From contig JACRSG010000004.1 in NCBI GenBank assembly GCA_014305285.1, positions 1 through 64,000 of the forward strand: 64,000 bases of DNA. Reading direction: 5' to 3'. Positions 8,708-17,889 of this stretch are shown here, in pieces; positions within the stretch are counted from its first letter, which is position 1, and every line of letters starts with the position of its first letter. The position numbers and the translations under genes were made by a program. Under the pieces are notes generated by a model. It was not told where the DNA came from, did no database searches, and saw nothing but the letters and a program-made list of their open reading frames with translations. Origin of the DNA: Campylobacter jejuni (GTDB taxonomy: Bacteria > Campylobacterota > Campylobacteria > Campylobacterales > Campylobacteraceae).

Positions 8708-9978
8708 CAAACAAAAAAGCTTTTAAAGAAGCGTGTAAATTCATCGCAGGTGGTGTAAATTCTCCAGTTCGTGCTTTTGCAAATGTTCAAAGTGAACCAA
8801 AATTTATTTCTCATGGAAAAGGTGCTTATATTTTCGATATAGATGGAAATTCTTATATAGATTATGTTCAAAGCTGGGGACCTTTACTTTTTGGACATTG
8901 CGATAAAGATATACAAAAAGCTTGTCAAAAAGCACTTCATAAAGGTTCAAGTTTTGGAGCTCCAACTTTATTAGAAACTGAACTTGCCAAGCTTGTTTTA
9001 TCTGATTTTCCTCATTTAGAAAAAATCCGCTTTGTAAGTAGCGGAACAGAAGCGACCATGAGCGCTATTCGCCTTGCCCGTGGCTTTACTAAAAAAGATA
9101 AAATTTTAAAATTTGAAGGATGTTATCACGGGCATTCCGATTCATTGCTAGTGAGTGCAGGAAGTGGTGCTGCTACTTTTAATTCTCCTAGTTCTTTGGG
9201 TGTTTTAGAAGATGTAGTCAAGCACACTTTAGTAGCAAAATATAACGATATAAACAGTGTTAAAGAGCTTTTTGAAAAAAATAAAGATATTGCTTGTGTT
9301 ATCATTGAACCTATTGCTGGAAATATGGGTTTAATTCCAGCTAAACAAGATTTTTTAGAAGAACTTGCTAAGATCTGTAAAAACAATCAAACTTTGCTGA
9401 TTTTTGATGAAGTAATGAGTGGATATAGAGCATCTTACCTTGGATCCTATGGAATCAATCATATTCAAGCAGATATAATTACTTTTGGTAAGGTAATAGG
9501 AGGCGGTCTGCCTGCAGCAGCATTTGCTTCTAGAGCTGAAATTATGGATATTTTAAGTCCTTTGGGTGGTGTATATCAAGCAGGAACTTTAAGTGGAAAC
9601 CCTTTGGCAATGGCTGCAGGTATAGCAAGTCTTACAAAAGCCAAAAAGAAAACTAAACTTTATGACAAACTTGGAAAATTAGCAAAAAAACTTACCCAAG
9701 GAATAAAAAAATTAGCAGACGAAAAAGGGATTCCGCTGCAAGCTTGTCATGTAGGTTCCATGTTTGGATACTTTTTCACCAAAGATCTTGTATCAAATTA
9801 CCAAGATGCATTAAAATCTGATCTAGCATTATTTTCAAAATTTCACAAAAACATGCTTGAAAATGGAATTTATTTAGCACCTTCTCAATTTGAAACAGGT
9901 TTTATATGTTCAAAAATGGATGATAAAATTATAGATACAACATTAGAGGCTGTCAGAGAAAGCTTTAAAAGAATATGA
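8704..9978 (+). CDS. hemL: glutamate-1-semialdehyde 2,1-aminomutase
   Basis: PLP enzyme forming 5-aminolevulinate in the C5 pathway of haem synthesis. The PLP lysine is K263 in [11 protein letters not shown]. Other landmarks are [10 protein letters not shown] at the N-terminus, [23 protein letters not shown], and the FDEVMSGYR cofactor motif. The length of 424 residues is typical. The ATG sits in the 3' end of the cytochrome gene (ATGA overlap), and its own stop overlaps the next gene in the same way, so the whole 8360-14306 set is likely one transcript. Confidence 0.96.
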   Translation: MTNKKAFKEACKFIAGGVNSPVRAFANVQSEPKFISHGKGAYIFDIDGNSYIDYVQSWGPLLFGHCDKDIQKACQKALHKGSSFGAPTLLETELAKLVLSDFPHLEKIRFVSSGTEATMSAIRLARGFTKKDKILKFEGCYHGHSDSLLVSAGSGAATFNSPSSLGVLEDVVKHTLVAKYNDINSVKELFEKNKDIACVIIEPIAGNMGLIPAKQDFLEELAKICKNNQTLLIFDEVMSGYRASYLGSYGINHIQADIITFGKVIGGGLPAAAFASRAEIMDILSPLGGVYQAGTLSGNPLAMAAGIASLTKAKKKTKLYDKLGKLAKKLTQGIKKLADEKGIPLQACHVGSMFGYFFTKDLVSNYQDALKSDLALFSKFHKNMLENGIYLAPSQFETGFICSKMDDKIIDTTLEAVRESFKRI

Positions 9979-10304
9979 GCAATATTTTAAAAGAAGAAAA
10001 AAATCACTTAGAAAATTCTACTAACAAAAGACAAAAAATCGTTCGTAAAACTCTTGAAGCTGCGGATGGTTTAAGTCTTGGCATCTCTATGGTTGTTGCT
10101 ATATTTATAGGTGTGGGAATAGGATACTTGCTTAAAAAATTCACTCCTTATCCTTGGCTTTTTTGGCTTGGAGTTTTTTGGGGGATCAGTGCTGCTATAC
10201 TTAATGTTTACAAAGCTTATAAAGTTCAAGTAAAAAGCTATGAAGAATTTAAAGAAAGAGATGAGTTAATCAAAGAAAAAATTCAAAAAGAAAAGAACAG
10301 ATAA
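9975..10304 (+). CDS. AtpZ/AtpI-like membrane protein
   Basis: A 109-residue protein with two transmembrane helices (about 35-55 and 65-85) and charged ends. The [26 protein letters not shown] stretch, described here by its two Gly-rich helix starts, resembles the AtpI/AtpZ family that accompanies F1Fo ATP synthase and has been linked to ring assembly or cation transport. It is not next to atp genes here. Overlaps hemL by 4 bp and touches the next gene (TAATG). The assignment rests on pattern similarity only. Confidence 0.65.
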   Translation: MSNILKEEKNHLENSTNKRQKIVRKTLEAADGLSLGISMVVAIFIGVGIGYLLKKFTPYPWLFWLGVFWGISAAILNVYKAYKVQVKSYEEFKERDELIKEKIQKEKNR

Positions 10305-10807
10305 TGGAACACAAAAAAGCCCTATTTTATATTTTTATCATTATTCATTTATTTTTTTGGATCATATTTCCATCGTTAAATCATTTTAAATTAGATACAT
10401 TTTTAAGCTATGAAATAGCTTTTTTTAGTGTTTTATTGATTATTTTTACTTCTTATTTAAATTATAAAAAAATCATTATAAAAAAATCAAAAAATTATGA
10501 AGAAGATTTTAATTTCATTTCATCGCTTTTTATCAAAAAAAAACAAGATTTATCAAAAATCATTCATTTTAAAGTTCTAAAAGACGATTTAAAGCCAAAT
10601 ATTAAAGAGAAAATCCTTTTCTTTGCTATGTTTTTTACTCTCTTTAAATTGATGGCTTATGTGATATTAGTTGCTGGATTTTTATTTTTACATCGCCAAG
10701 ATAAATTAGATATCTTTGCCTATATTTGCGGAATTTTATCCTTGCTAGTTTGTGTGTTTATTTTTATTTTATATATAAAAAACTATGAGTCCAAAAAAAA
10801 TTATTAA
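10304..10807 (+). CDS. integral membrane protein of unknown function
   Basis: A 167-residue protein that I do not recognise. It has about four hydrophobic helices (roughly 7-25, 32-50, 100-122 and 132-155) with a charged, lysine-rich loop between the second and third. The start codon shares one base with the previous stop (TAATG), and its 3' end overlaps the next gene by 23 bp. Context gives no firm functional hint beyond co-transcription with hemL and flagellar genes. Confidence 0.75.
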   Translation: MEHKKALFYIFIIIHLFFWIIFPSLNHFKLDTFLSYEIAFFSVLLIIFTSYLNYKKIIIKKSKNYEEDFNFISSLFIKKKQDLSKIIHFKVLKDDLKPNIKEKILFFAMFFTLFKLMAYVILVAGFLFLHRQDKLDIFAYICGILSLLVCVFIFILYIKNYESKKNY

Positions 10808-11972
10808 ATCCATGACAGCGCTTTTTGCTGGTATGGCATTTTTATTTGCAGGCAATGCCTTGATAGTAAGCTCTATAGGTATTATATTAAAAGAAAACGG
10901 AGAGAGCTCTTTAGCTGTTGGAGTAGTAAGTTCTTGTTTTTTTGTAGGTGCCCTTGTTGGAACCATCAGTGCTCATAAAATTATTTCTCGTATAGGCCAT
11001 ATACGCTCTTTTGGACTATTTGGAGCTATTTTTGGGATTTCAGCCATGCTTCATACGATAAGTGAAAACCTTATTTTCTGGGCTGTTTTAAGATTTTTCA
11101 TAGGAATTTGCTACTATGGTCTTTTAATGATCATAGAATCGTGGCTTAATGAAAAAAGTAAAAATGCTATTCGGTCTAGAATTTTAGGTTTTTATGAAAT
11201 TGTTTTTTATCTTGCGTTTGGTATTGGGGTTTTAATCATAGCATTAAATTTAAGCAAACATAGTGTATTTATCCTCAGTGCAACTTTAATTTTGCTTTCA
11301 TCTTTACCTTTAAATTTGATTAAAATCAAAGAACCTGTTTTGCCCGCATCAAGTCCTATTTCTATGCCTAAAATTTTTGATATAGCTCCTTTAGCTATCG
11401 TCACAAGCTTTATAGCTGGAATGCTTATAAATGGCTTTTTTTCTATGGCATCTTTATTTATACTTTTGCAAGGTTTTGATGCAAAAGCGGTTTCTTATTT
11501 TATATTTTGTGGAGTTTTAGGTGGTTTTATTGCACAAACCATCATAGGAAGTATTTCAGACAAACTTGGTCGCAAATTTGCCATTATCACTTGTTCAAGC
11601 ATAGGATTTATCACTATGTTTATGTTTATCTTTTTTAAACTTCATTTATATATGCAATATTTTTTAGGAATTACCCTCGGTATAGGGATATTTTGTTTAT
11701 ATGCTTTAGCACTTGCTAGAGCAAATGATGTTTTAGTAAACAAAAATAAAGGCGTAGAGTTAGGCCGTGGGGTTCTTTTTTGTTATTCTTTGGGCTCATT
11801 ATTTGGTCCTTTAATTTTAGGTTTTTTAATGCAATACTTTGAAATCAAAGGTTTTATATGGTTTTATATAATTTCTCTAGCATTTTTAATTCTTTTTGCT
11901 ATCAATAAACCAAATATTTTAAATAAACAATTTAAGAAAAAACCTGGAAATATGGTGATATTTGATGATTAA
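10785..11972 (+). CDS. major facilitator superfamily transporter
   Basis: A 395-residue, 12-helix MFS protein. The loop 2-3 signature is degenerate (HKIISRIGHIR near residue 66), and the equivalent loop 8-9 motif SDKLGRKFAI (near 259) is clear. The overall pattern suggests the YcaD-like drug/proton antiporter group. The substrate is unknown. The chosen ATG overlaps the upstream gene by 23 bp; an internal ATG at 10812 is possible but would remove only nine residues. The 3' end overlaps the FliK-like gene. Confidence 0.82.
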   Translation: MSPKKIIKSMTALFAGMAFLFAGNALIVSSIGIILKENGESSLAVGVVSSCFFVGALVGTISAHKIISRIGHIRSFGLFGAIFGISAMLHTISENLIFWAVLRFFIGICYYGLLMIIESWLNEKSKNAIRSRILGFYEIVFYLAFGIGVLIIALNLSKHSVFILSATLILLSSLPLNLIKIKEPVLPASSPISMPKIFDIAPLAIVTSFIAGMLINGFFSMASLFILLQGFDAKAVSYFIFCGVLGGFIAQTIIGSISDKLGRKFAIITCSSIGFITMFMFIFFKLHLYMQYFLGITLGIGIFCLYALALARANDVLVNKNKGVELGRGVLFCYSLGSLFGPLILGFLMQYFEIKGFIWFYIISLAFLILFAINKPNILNKQFKKKPGNMVIFDD

Positions 11973-14028
11973 TACTCAACTAGCAAGTCAAATTGCCAAT
12001 ACACAAAAAAATGATTTAAAAATAGATAACTCCAATTCAAAAGATAAAACAAATTTAAAGGATAATCCAAAAGAAGCACTTGCACAAGCTTTAAAGCAAA
12101 ATTTAGGTCTAAGCAAGGACGCTAGTAGTGAAGAAATATTAGCAAAATTTGTTCAAAATGAAACAGGTACCAAATTAAAAGAACTTGTTAATAAACTTTT
12201 AGATCAAATCAATGCTCAAAAAAATCCCGATTCCCCTGTACTTAAACAAGGAAAAAATTTAAATTTAGCTCCTAATTTTGCTAATGAATTAAAAACCTTA
12301 AGCATAGAACTTGCAAAAAGTGATACTTTTACACAAGTTTTAGATAGATTAAATCAAATTCTAAAACCTGCCAGTGAAATAAAAAACAATAACTTAGCTC
12401 CTTTGTTTAAAAATTCAGGCGTATTTTTAGAAGCTAAATTAAAAGATGCCTTAAATGAAGAATTGTTACCTAAAAGTTTCCACTCTCTTTTAAGCACAAT
12501 CAAAGGTCTTAGTAGCGAAAAACTAAGCGTTCAGATAGCCCAGCTTGCAAATACAAATTTAAGCCCAAAAGACACTTTAAAAGAATTAAAAAATATTATT
12601 AACTCTAGCAAAAATGAAAATAAGCAAATTTTAAATCAAAGTTCTTTTAAAGCACTTTTAAATTTAAGCTCTAAATTGGAAAATTTTAAAAATTACATAA
12701 GTAAAAATCCCAGTCATGCTCAAGAAAAAATCACCCCTATAGCTAATAAAATTTTAAAAGAATTAAATTCTATAAAAAATGATTTTTTCAAAGCTCTTAA
12801 TAAGCCAGAAAATTTAATAATAAAAGATCCAAACATCCTTAAACAAACTGCTACTACCTTTGAAAAACTTGAACATACTTTAAAAAATATACTGAGTAAT
12901 CAAGCTTCTAAAATACAAGATAAAGAAGAAAAACATATAAAAACATCAAAAGAAAAAACTCTCACAGATGATGCTAAAACCGATATTAAGCAAGATACAA
13001 AAAATGATATTCAAAATAATGAAACAGAAAATAAGTCAGATAATGATATAAAAAATTCTACTCCAAATCAAGAGAAAATTAAAAATGAAAAACAAGAAAA
13101 ATCAAGAGAAAACATCAAAGAAAACCCAAAATTTTATGGAGCAAAAACAGAAAACAAGGCTTCAATCAACACAAATGTTTCAAATACTAACACAAGCAAC
13201 ACTCAAAATTTAAACAATTCTCAAAATATTCAACCTAACAATAACCAAACTATGCAAAATATTTTTAAAAATCAAGAATTTATAAAACAAAATATTGTAA
13301 AAAATTTAGCATTTAATGTAGAAAATTTAAATCTAGAACAAGTGCAAGATTTAAGTAAAAATTTAAGCAACCTTTCTCGCAGACTTAATGAAACTTTGAA
13401 AGAACTTGAACCTTATACCCAAAATGCCAAGCTTAATCAAGCAGAACTTAAAAATCTCGAACACAAACTCAATCTTTCCACTAAAGATCTAGCACAAATT
13501 AAACCAAAAACAGAACAAGATATAGCTGAATCTTTACACCATGATGTAAAATCAACACTTTTACAAATTTCAAATTTGGCTAAAGATGAAGGCAATGAAG
13601 CTGTATATAATCAAGCCAATCGTCTTTTAGCGCAAATTGAAATCAATCAGCTCATGTCCTTAGCCAATGATTCTATCAACACTTATCTGCCTTTTTCTTG
13701 GGATGATTTAAATGATTCTAAAATTATGTTTAGACGCGGAAAAAAGGATAAATTTTTTGCCCAAATTAAACTTGAATTTGCAAAACTCGGGGATTTAGAA
13801 ATTCTTATTTCCTTAAAAAATGAAAAATATATAGATATTCATATTATGGCAGAAAATATTGAATTTAGAAAAACCATCTATGAAAATGCCCATGAACTTA
13901 AAAGAAATATCAATAAAGCAGGACTTTTAAGTGCAAATTTCTTTGTAGGTGATATCATAAGAAGTAAATTTGATACAAGAAATATGAAAAATTTAGATCT
14001 TGAGATGGGTATGGATAAAAAAGTATGA
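11965..14028 (+). CDS. FliK-like flagellar hook-length control family protein
   Basis: A 687-residue protein, very rich in Asn, Lys and Gln, with a low-complexity central part (about 300-430) and a structured C-terminus (about 560-660). The C-terminus, including LPFSWDD and the block around FAQIKLEFAKLGDLEILI, resembles the FliK C-terminal domain. FliK proteins share this layout of disordered middle and compact end. The gene directly precedes flhX, a homologue of the FlhB cytoplasmic domain to which FliK binds, which strengthens the idea. C. jejuni is thought to have another fliK elsewhere, so this may be a paralogue. ATG at 11965 is preferred over TTG at 11962; it overlaps the upstream gene by 8 bp. 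Confidence 0.65.
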   Translation: MINTQLASQIANTQKNDLKIDNSNSKDKTNLKDNPKEALAQALKQNLGLSKDASSEEILAKFVQNETGTKLKELVNKLLDQINAQKNPDSPVLKQGKNLNLAPNFANELKTLSIELAKSDTFTQVLDRLNQILKPASEIKNNNLAPLFKNSGVFLEAKLKDALNEELLPKSFHSLLSTIKGLSSEKLSVQIAQLANTNLSPKDTLKELKNIINSSKNENKQILNQSSFKALLNLSSKLENFKNYISKNPSHAQEKITPIANKILKELNSIKNDFFKALNKPENLIIKDPNILKQTATTFEKLEHTLKNILSNQASKIQDKEEKHIKTSKEKTLTDDAKTDIKQDTKNDIQNNETENKSDNDIKNSTPNQEKIKNEKQEKSRENIKENPKFYGAKTENKASINTNVSNTNTSNTQNLNNSQNIQPNNNQTMQNIFKNQEFIKQNIVKNLAFNVENLNLEQVQDLSKNLSNLSRRLNETLKELEPYTQNAKLNQAELKNLEHKLNLSTKDLAQIKPKTEQDIAESLHHDVKSTLLQISNLAKDEGNEAVYNQANRLLAQIEINQLMSLANDSINTYLPFSWDDLNDSKIMFRRGKKDKFFAQIKLEFAKLGDLEILISLKNEKYIDIHIMAENIEFRKTIYENAHELKRNINKAGLLSANFFVGDIIRSKFDTRNMKNLDLEMGMDKKV

Positions 14029-14306
14029 GCAAAATCAAAAGATCAGTTAAAAAAGCTGTAGCTCTAGGCTATCAAAAAGAAAAAAACTCCGCACCAAAAG
14101 TCCTTGCAAGCGGCAAAGGCGAAAGTGCTGCTAAAATTATTTCTTTAGCCAAGGAACACGGGGTTCCCATTAAAGAAGATGAAGATTTAATAGAAATTTT
14201 AAGCAAACTTGACTTAGGTGATGAAATTCCGCCTAATATGTATAAAGCTGTAGCTGAAGTTTTTGCCTTTATCTATCAAATGGCGAATAAAACTCCTAAA
14301 AATTAA
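14025..14306 (+). CDS. flhX: FlhX, stand-alone FlhB C-terminal-domain homologue
   Basis: A 93-residue cytoplasmic protein matching the C-terminal part of FlhB/EscU export-gate proteins: the AVALGYQ strand, SAPKVLASGKGE, and a PPNMYKAVAEVFAFIYQM helix. It begins just after where FlhB self-cleaves; the NPTH cleavage motif itself is absent. Homologues in Helicobacter (FlhX) can substitute for the cleaved FlhB fragment in flagellar export. It overlaps the FliK-like gene by 4 bp and the converging psd stop by 4 bp. Confidence 0.85.
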   Translation: MSKIKRSVKKAVALGYQKEKNSAPKVLASGKGESAAKIISLAKEHGVPIKEDEDLIEILSKLDLGDEIPPNMYKAVAEVFAFIYQMANKTPKN

Positions 14307-15103
14307 TGTGCTATTTTTTCTCCAAATTTAACACTCTGCCCTACTTTTAAATTAAAATTTAAAAGCCCTTTTTGAGAGATTAAAACTATAGTAGAGCCTA
14401 GTTCAAAATTTCCTAGTTCTTCGCCTTTTTTTAAATTTAAATTTTGATATTTTCTAGTAAAATTATGAGAAATTTTAGCATTGGTTTGTATACTTGTATC
14501 AAAATTAAAACGCATTTTTCCTACATTTTGTGCTCCTACAAAAACGAGCCAAAAAATACCTTTTTCATTTTGACATTTCAAACTCACTCTTTCATTTTTC
14601 ACATATAAATTACTAATGCATTCTAAATGCTTTTCATTTACACTATAAAGTACTCCGCTTGTATAAGTTGCACTTAAAATTTGCATATCACAAGGGCTGT
14701 GATAGCGATGATAATCTTTTGGAGAAAGATAGATATTAACATAATCAAGCCCATTTTTAAGCTCATTTTTTTCAAAGTTATCTTTTAAAAGCTCTTGAAC
14801 ACTATAAGTATGCCCTTTTATAGAAAAAGCAAAATGTTCTTCATTTGCCAAAAAAGTACTTCCACACTCTAAAATTTTGCCATCACTTGGACTGATAAAG
14901 CCTTCTTCAAGTTTTCTTGGAATTTGCAAAGTTCTTGTAAAAAGAGCATTTAAACTTTCATATTCACAAGGAGCTCTAAATTCGCTCATATCGATTTTAA
15001 AATACTTAACATAATTTTCATTGATGACTTTTTGTATAAATTTAGGAAATTTAAATCCTGCTACAAAACCAAAAAGTCTTGAACTTTCTTTTGAAAAACT
15101 CAT
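14303..15103 (-). CDS. psd: phosphatidylserine decarboxylase proenzyme
   Basis: Makes phosphatidylethanolamine at the inner membrane. The proenzyme self-cleaves at the conserved LGST site; S237 here becomes the pyruvoyl group, giving a short alpha subunit of about 30 residues. DGKILECG near residue 67 and the DYHRYHSPCD motif near 130 are typical. The length of 266 residues is normal for this group. It overlaps the metallophosphoesterase gene by 4 bp and converges on flhX with stop codons overlapping. Confidence 0.95.
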   Translation of the reverse strand: MSFSKESSRLFGFVAGFKFPKFIQKVINENYVKYFKIDMSEFRAPCEYESLNALFTRTLQIPRKLEEGFISPSDGKILECGSTFLANEEHFAFSIKGHTYSVQELLKDNFEKNELKNGLDYVNIYLSPKDYHRYHSPCDMQILSATYTSGVLYSVNEKHLECISNLYVKNERVSLKCQNEKGIFWLVFVGAQNVGKMRFNFDTSIQTNAKISHNFTRKYQNLNLKKGEELGNFELGSTIVLISQKGLLNFNLKVGQSVKFGEKIAH

Positions 15104-16224
15104 TTTTTCCCTTTTAAATTTAAAATCACTATTTCACTTGGAGCAAAAACTCTAAGACTTGGCCCCCAAAATCCTGCTCCACTGCTAACATAAAGCTTGG
15201 TTTTTTCTCCTAGATCATAAAGTCCATGAACAAAACCCTGTTGAAGCTTGACCAAAAACATAAAAGGGAAAATTTGTCCTCCATGCGTATGACCACTTAA
15301 AACCAAATCAAAATCACTTAAATCATAAAGTAAAGCTGTTTTGGGTTGATGTGCGAGTAAAATACTAAATTTACTTGTATTTAAATCCACTTTTATTCTT
15401 GCTAAATCAGGAGCATATAAGCCCTTATTAAGTCCGACTAAATCTCCAAGTCCAGCAATATTTATAAAACCTAAATCTAAATTTTGATTGACTAAAATTT
15501 TCATATTAGTATGTTTTCTAAGTAAATCTAAAACTTTATTAATACCATGATAATACTCATGATTTCCCAAAGCATAAAAAGTTCCATAAGTAGAGTTAAA
15601 ATCATTAAGTTTTGAGATATAATTTTCCAAATCTTTAGGATTAGTATCAATCAGATCGCCTACTATTACAACCATATCAGGACTTTGCATATTCACTTTA
15701 GCAATAAGCTTATCTAAAAAATTTTCATGCAAATTTTTACCCAAATGTATATCGGTTAACATAGCAATTTTTAAATCTTGTTTAAGGTTTGGTATTTCAA
15801 TATCAACACTCTTAATTTTAGGTGTTTTTAAAGCATTGTTTATACTTACATAAATTAAAAATACACTTAAAACTATAAGAGAAAACTCAAAAATCGAACG
15901 CAAAATAAAATGATATTTTTTATCTCTTTTGCCTATAAAAGCTAAAATCAATTTAATAAAATCCCAAGTTAAAGTCATAAAAAATAAACAATAAGTCGGT
16001 GCATAAAGCATGGCTAAAATTTCATACCAAGTATCGCTTAAATATTCATCTCTACGAAATACCAAAAACACAGCTTGGGCTAAAAAAAGCAAGATAAAAA
16101 TAAAAGCAAAAATTTTATAAAAATACTTAAAAAGAGTAATTTTCTTGATTAATCTTTTATAAATATAAACATTTGCTAAGCTAAAAATCAATAACACAAT
16201 AAAAGAAAAAATTAAAAACATCAT
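15100..16224 (-). CDS. membrane-anchored metallophosphoesterase
   Basis: The N-terminal third (about residues 1-130) contains four hydrophobic helices, and the rest is a calcineurin-like phosphoesterase. The metal-binding motifs appear in order: MLTDIHLGK, GDLID, GNHEYY, AHQP and GHTHGG. Family members (YkuE-like) act on nucleotide or lipid-linked phosphoesters; the substrate is not evident. The 4-bp overlap with psd suggests a role near phospholipid or envelope metabolism. Two ATG codons begin the frame; either would serve. It is divergent from gltX across 85 bp. Confidence 0.88.
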   Translation of the reverse strand: MMFLIFSFIVLLIFSLANVYIYKRLIKKITLFKYFYKIFAFIFILLFLAQAVFLVFRRDEYLSDTWYEILAMLYAPTYCLFFMTLTWDFIKLILAFIGKRDKKYHFILRSIFEFSLIVLSVFLIYVSINNALKTPKIKSVDIEIPNLKQDLKIAMLTDIHLGKNLHENFLDKLIAKVNMQSPDMVVIVGDLIDTNPKDLENYISKLNDFNSTYGTFYALGNHEYYHGINKVLDLLRKHTNMKILVNQNLDLGFINIAGLGDLVGLNKGLYAPDLARIKVDLNTSKFSILLAHQPKTALLYDLSDFDLVLSGHTHGGQIFPFMFLVKLQQGFVHGLYDLGEKTKLYVSSGAGFWGPSLRVFAPSEIVILNLKGKK

Positions 16225-16270
16225 AAAAGTATTATAACCAAGTAAAATTAAATATTCATATAAATTTTTC

Positions 16271-16279
16271 TGTTATAAT
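16271..16279 (+). promoter_or_regulatory. extended -10 promoter of gltX
   Basis: TGTTATAAT, with the -10 hexamer at 16274-16279 and a T-rich upstream region, lies 30 bp before the gltX start codon. This is the standard Campylobacter sigma-70 arrangement. Confidence 0.7.
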
Positions 16280-16309
16280 AAGCTTTTAAATAATTTTAAA
16301 GGCTATAAA

Positions 16310-17605
16310 ATGTACCGTTTTGCACCTTCTCCCACAGGTGATATGCACATAGGAAATTTACGTGCAGCAATTTTTAACTATATCTGTGCAAGACAAAAAA
16401 ATATGGATTTTATCTTACGCATCGAAGATACTGATAAGGCTAGAAATATAACAGGAAAAGAAGAAGAAATCAAAGAAATTTTAAATCTTTTTGGTATTTC
16501 ATGGCAACATTACTATATGCAAAGCGAAAATTTAAAATTTCATCGCCAAATGGCTTTAAAACTTGTAAGTGAAAAAAAAGCTTTTGCTTGTTTTTGCACC
16601 CAAGAAGAACTCGAAACAAAAAAAGATCTCGCTAAAAAACAAGGTAAAGCTTATCGCTACGATGGTACTTGTGAAAAATTAGCAGATATTGATGTTTTAG
16701 AATGTGAAAAACCTTTTGTTATCCGACTTAAAAAACCTACTCATACTATGAAATTTACTGATTTTATCAAAGGTGAATTAAGTTTTGAGCCTGAAAACAT
16801 AGACTCTTTTGTGATTATGAGAACAGATAAAACTCCAACTTATAATTTTGCTTGTGCGGTTGATGACATGCTTGAAAATGTTACTTGTATTATACGTGGA
16901 GAAGATCATGTTTCAAACACTCCAAAGCAAGAACATATCCGTGCAAACTTAGGTTATAATAAAACCATGACTTATGCACACTTGCCTATCATTTTAAACG
17001 AAGAAGGCGTTAAAATGAGCAAAAGAGAAGCACATTCTTCTGTAAAATGGCTACTTGAAAATGGAATTTTGCCTAGTGCAATCGCAAATTATCTTATTAT
17101 GCTAGGCAATAAAATCCCTTGTGAAATTTTTACCTTAGAAAAGGCTATAAAATGGTTTGATATTTCTAAAGTTTCAAAAGCTCCTGCAAGATTTGATCTT
17201 AAAAAACTCTTGCAAATCAATCGTGAACATATTAAAATGATAAAAGATGATGAGCTTAATAAAATTTTAGATTTAAACAAAGATCTCGCGCAACTTGCCA
17301 AATTTTACACCCAAGAAGCAAGCACCATAAAAGAACTTAAAGAAAAAATGCAAGCTATTTTTAACACAAAAGACTTTGGCGAGTTTGAAACAGAATGTAA
17401 AATTTTAAAAGAATTCTTAAAAGATATTGAACTTTTTGAAAATTATGAAGATTTTAAAAATGAACTTTTAAACAAAAGTAGTTTAAAGGGTAAAAAATTT
17501 TTCATGCCTTTAAGGATAATTTTAACAGGAAATATCCACGGACCTGAACTTAGCGATCTTTATCCTTATATTAAAAATTTCATTCACGAATTAGCAAGGA
17601 TTTAA
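16310..17605 (+). CDS. gltX: glutamyl-tRNA synthetase
   Basis: Class I aminoacyl-tRNA synthetase charging glutamate. The HIGH-type motif HIGN is at residues 13-16 ([14 protein letters not shown]), and the second signature is [11 protein letters not shown] near 233. The length of 431 residues is short for GluRS but usual in this phylum. Campylobacter and Helicobacter carry two GluRS enzymes, one specialised for mischarging tRNA-Gln; the sequence alone does not let me decide which this is. Three bases separate it from the YggT gene, indicating one transcript with that gene and slt. Confidence 0.93.
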   Translation: MYRFAPSPTGDMHIGNLRAAIFNYICARQKNMDFILRIEDTDKARNITGKEEEIKEILNLFGISWQHYYMQSENLKFHRQMALKLVSEKKAFACFCTQEELETKKDLAKKQGKAYRYDGTCEKLADIDVLECEKPFVIRLKKPTHTMKFTDFIKGELSFEPENIDSFVIMRTDKTPTYNFACAVDDMLENVTCIIRGEDHVSNTPKQEHIRANLGYNKTMTYAHLPIILNEEGVKMSKREAHSSVKWLLENGILPSAIANYLIMLGNKIPCEIFTLEKAIKWFDISKVSKAPARFDLKKLLQINREHIKMIKDDELNKILDLNKDLAQLAKFYTQEASTIKELKEKMQAIFNTKDFGEFETECKILKEFLKDIELFENYEDFKNELLNKSSLKGKKFFMPLRIILTGNIHGPELSDLYPYIKNFIHELARI

Positions 17606-17607
17606 CT

Positions 17608-17889
17608 ATGGTTATAGACTCTTTTATTATTTCTATTTTTCAAGTACTTCAAATTGTCATTAACATTTATACTTGGATTATTATCATCACAGCACTTTTA
17701 AGTTGGGTAAATCCTGATCCTTATAATCCCATAGTACAAATTTTATATAAATTAAGTTATCCTGCTTACGCCTTAGTTCGAAAAATTCCAACACGCATTG
17801 GTAGTATTGATCTTGCACCTTTGATTATAGTTTTAGCATTGCAGTTTCTTAGCATTTTTCTTGGAAATATCTTAAGGAGTATATTGTGA
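17608..17889 (+). CDS. YggT family membrane protein
   Basis: A 93-residue protein with two hydrophobic segments (about 8-30 and 66-88) separated by the family motif SWVNPDPYNPIVQ and the PAYALVRKIP segment. YggT proteins are widespread small membrane proteins, implicated in osmotic adaptation or cell-envelope organisation. It lies between gltX and slt with a 4-bp GTGA overlap into slt. Confidence 0.88.
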   Translation: MVIDSFIISIFQVLQIVINIYTWIIIITALLSWVNPDPYNPIVQILYKLSYPAYALVRKIPTRIGSIDLAPLIIVLALQFLSIFLGNILRSIL

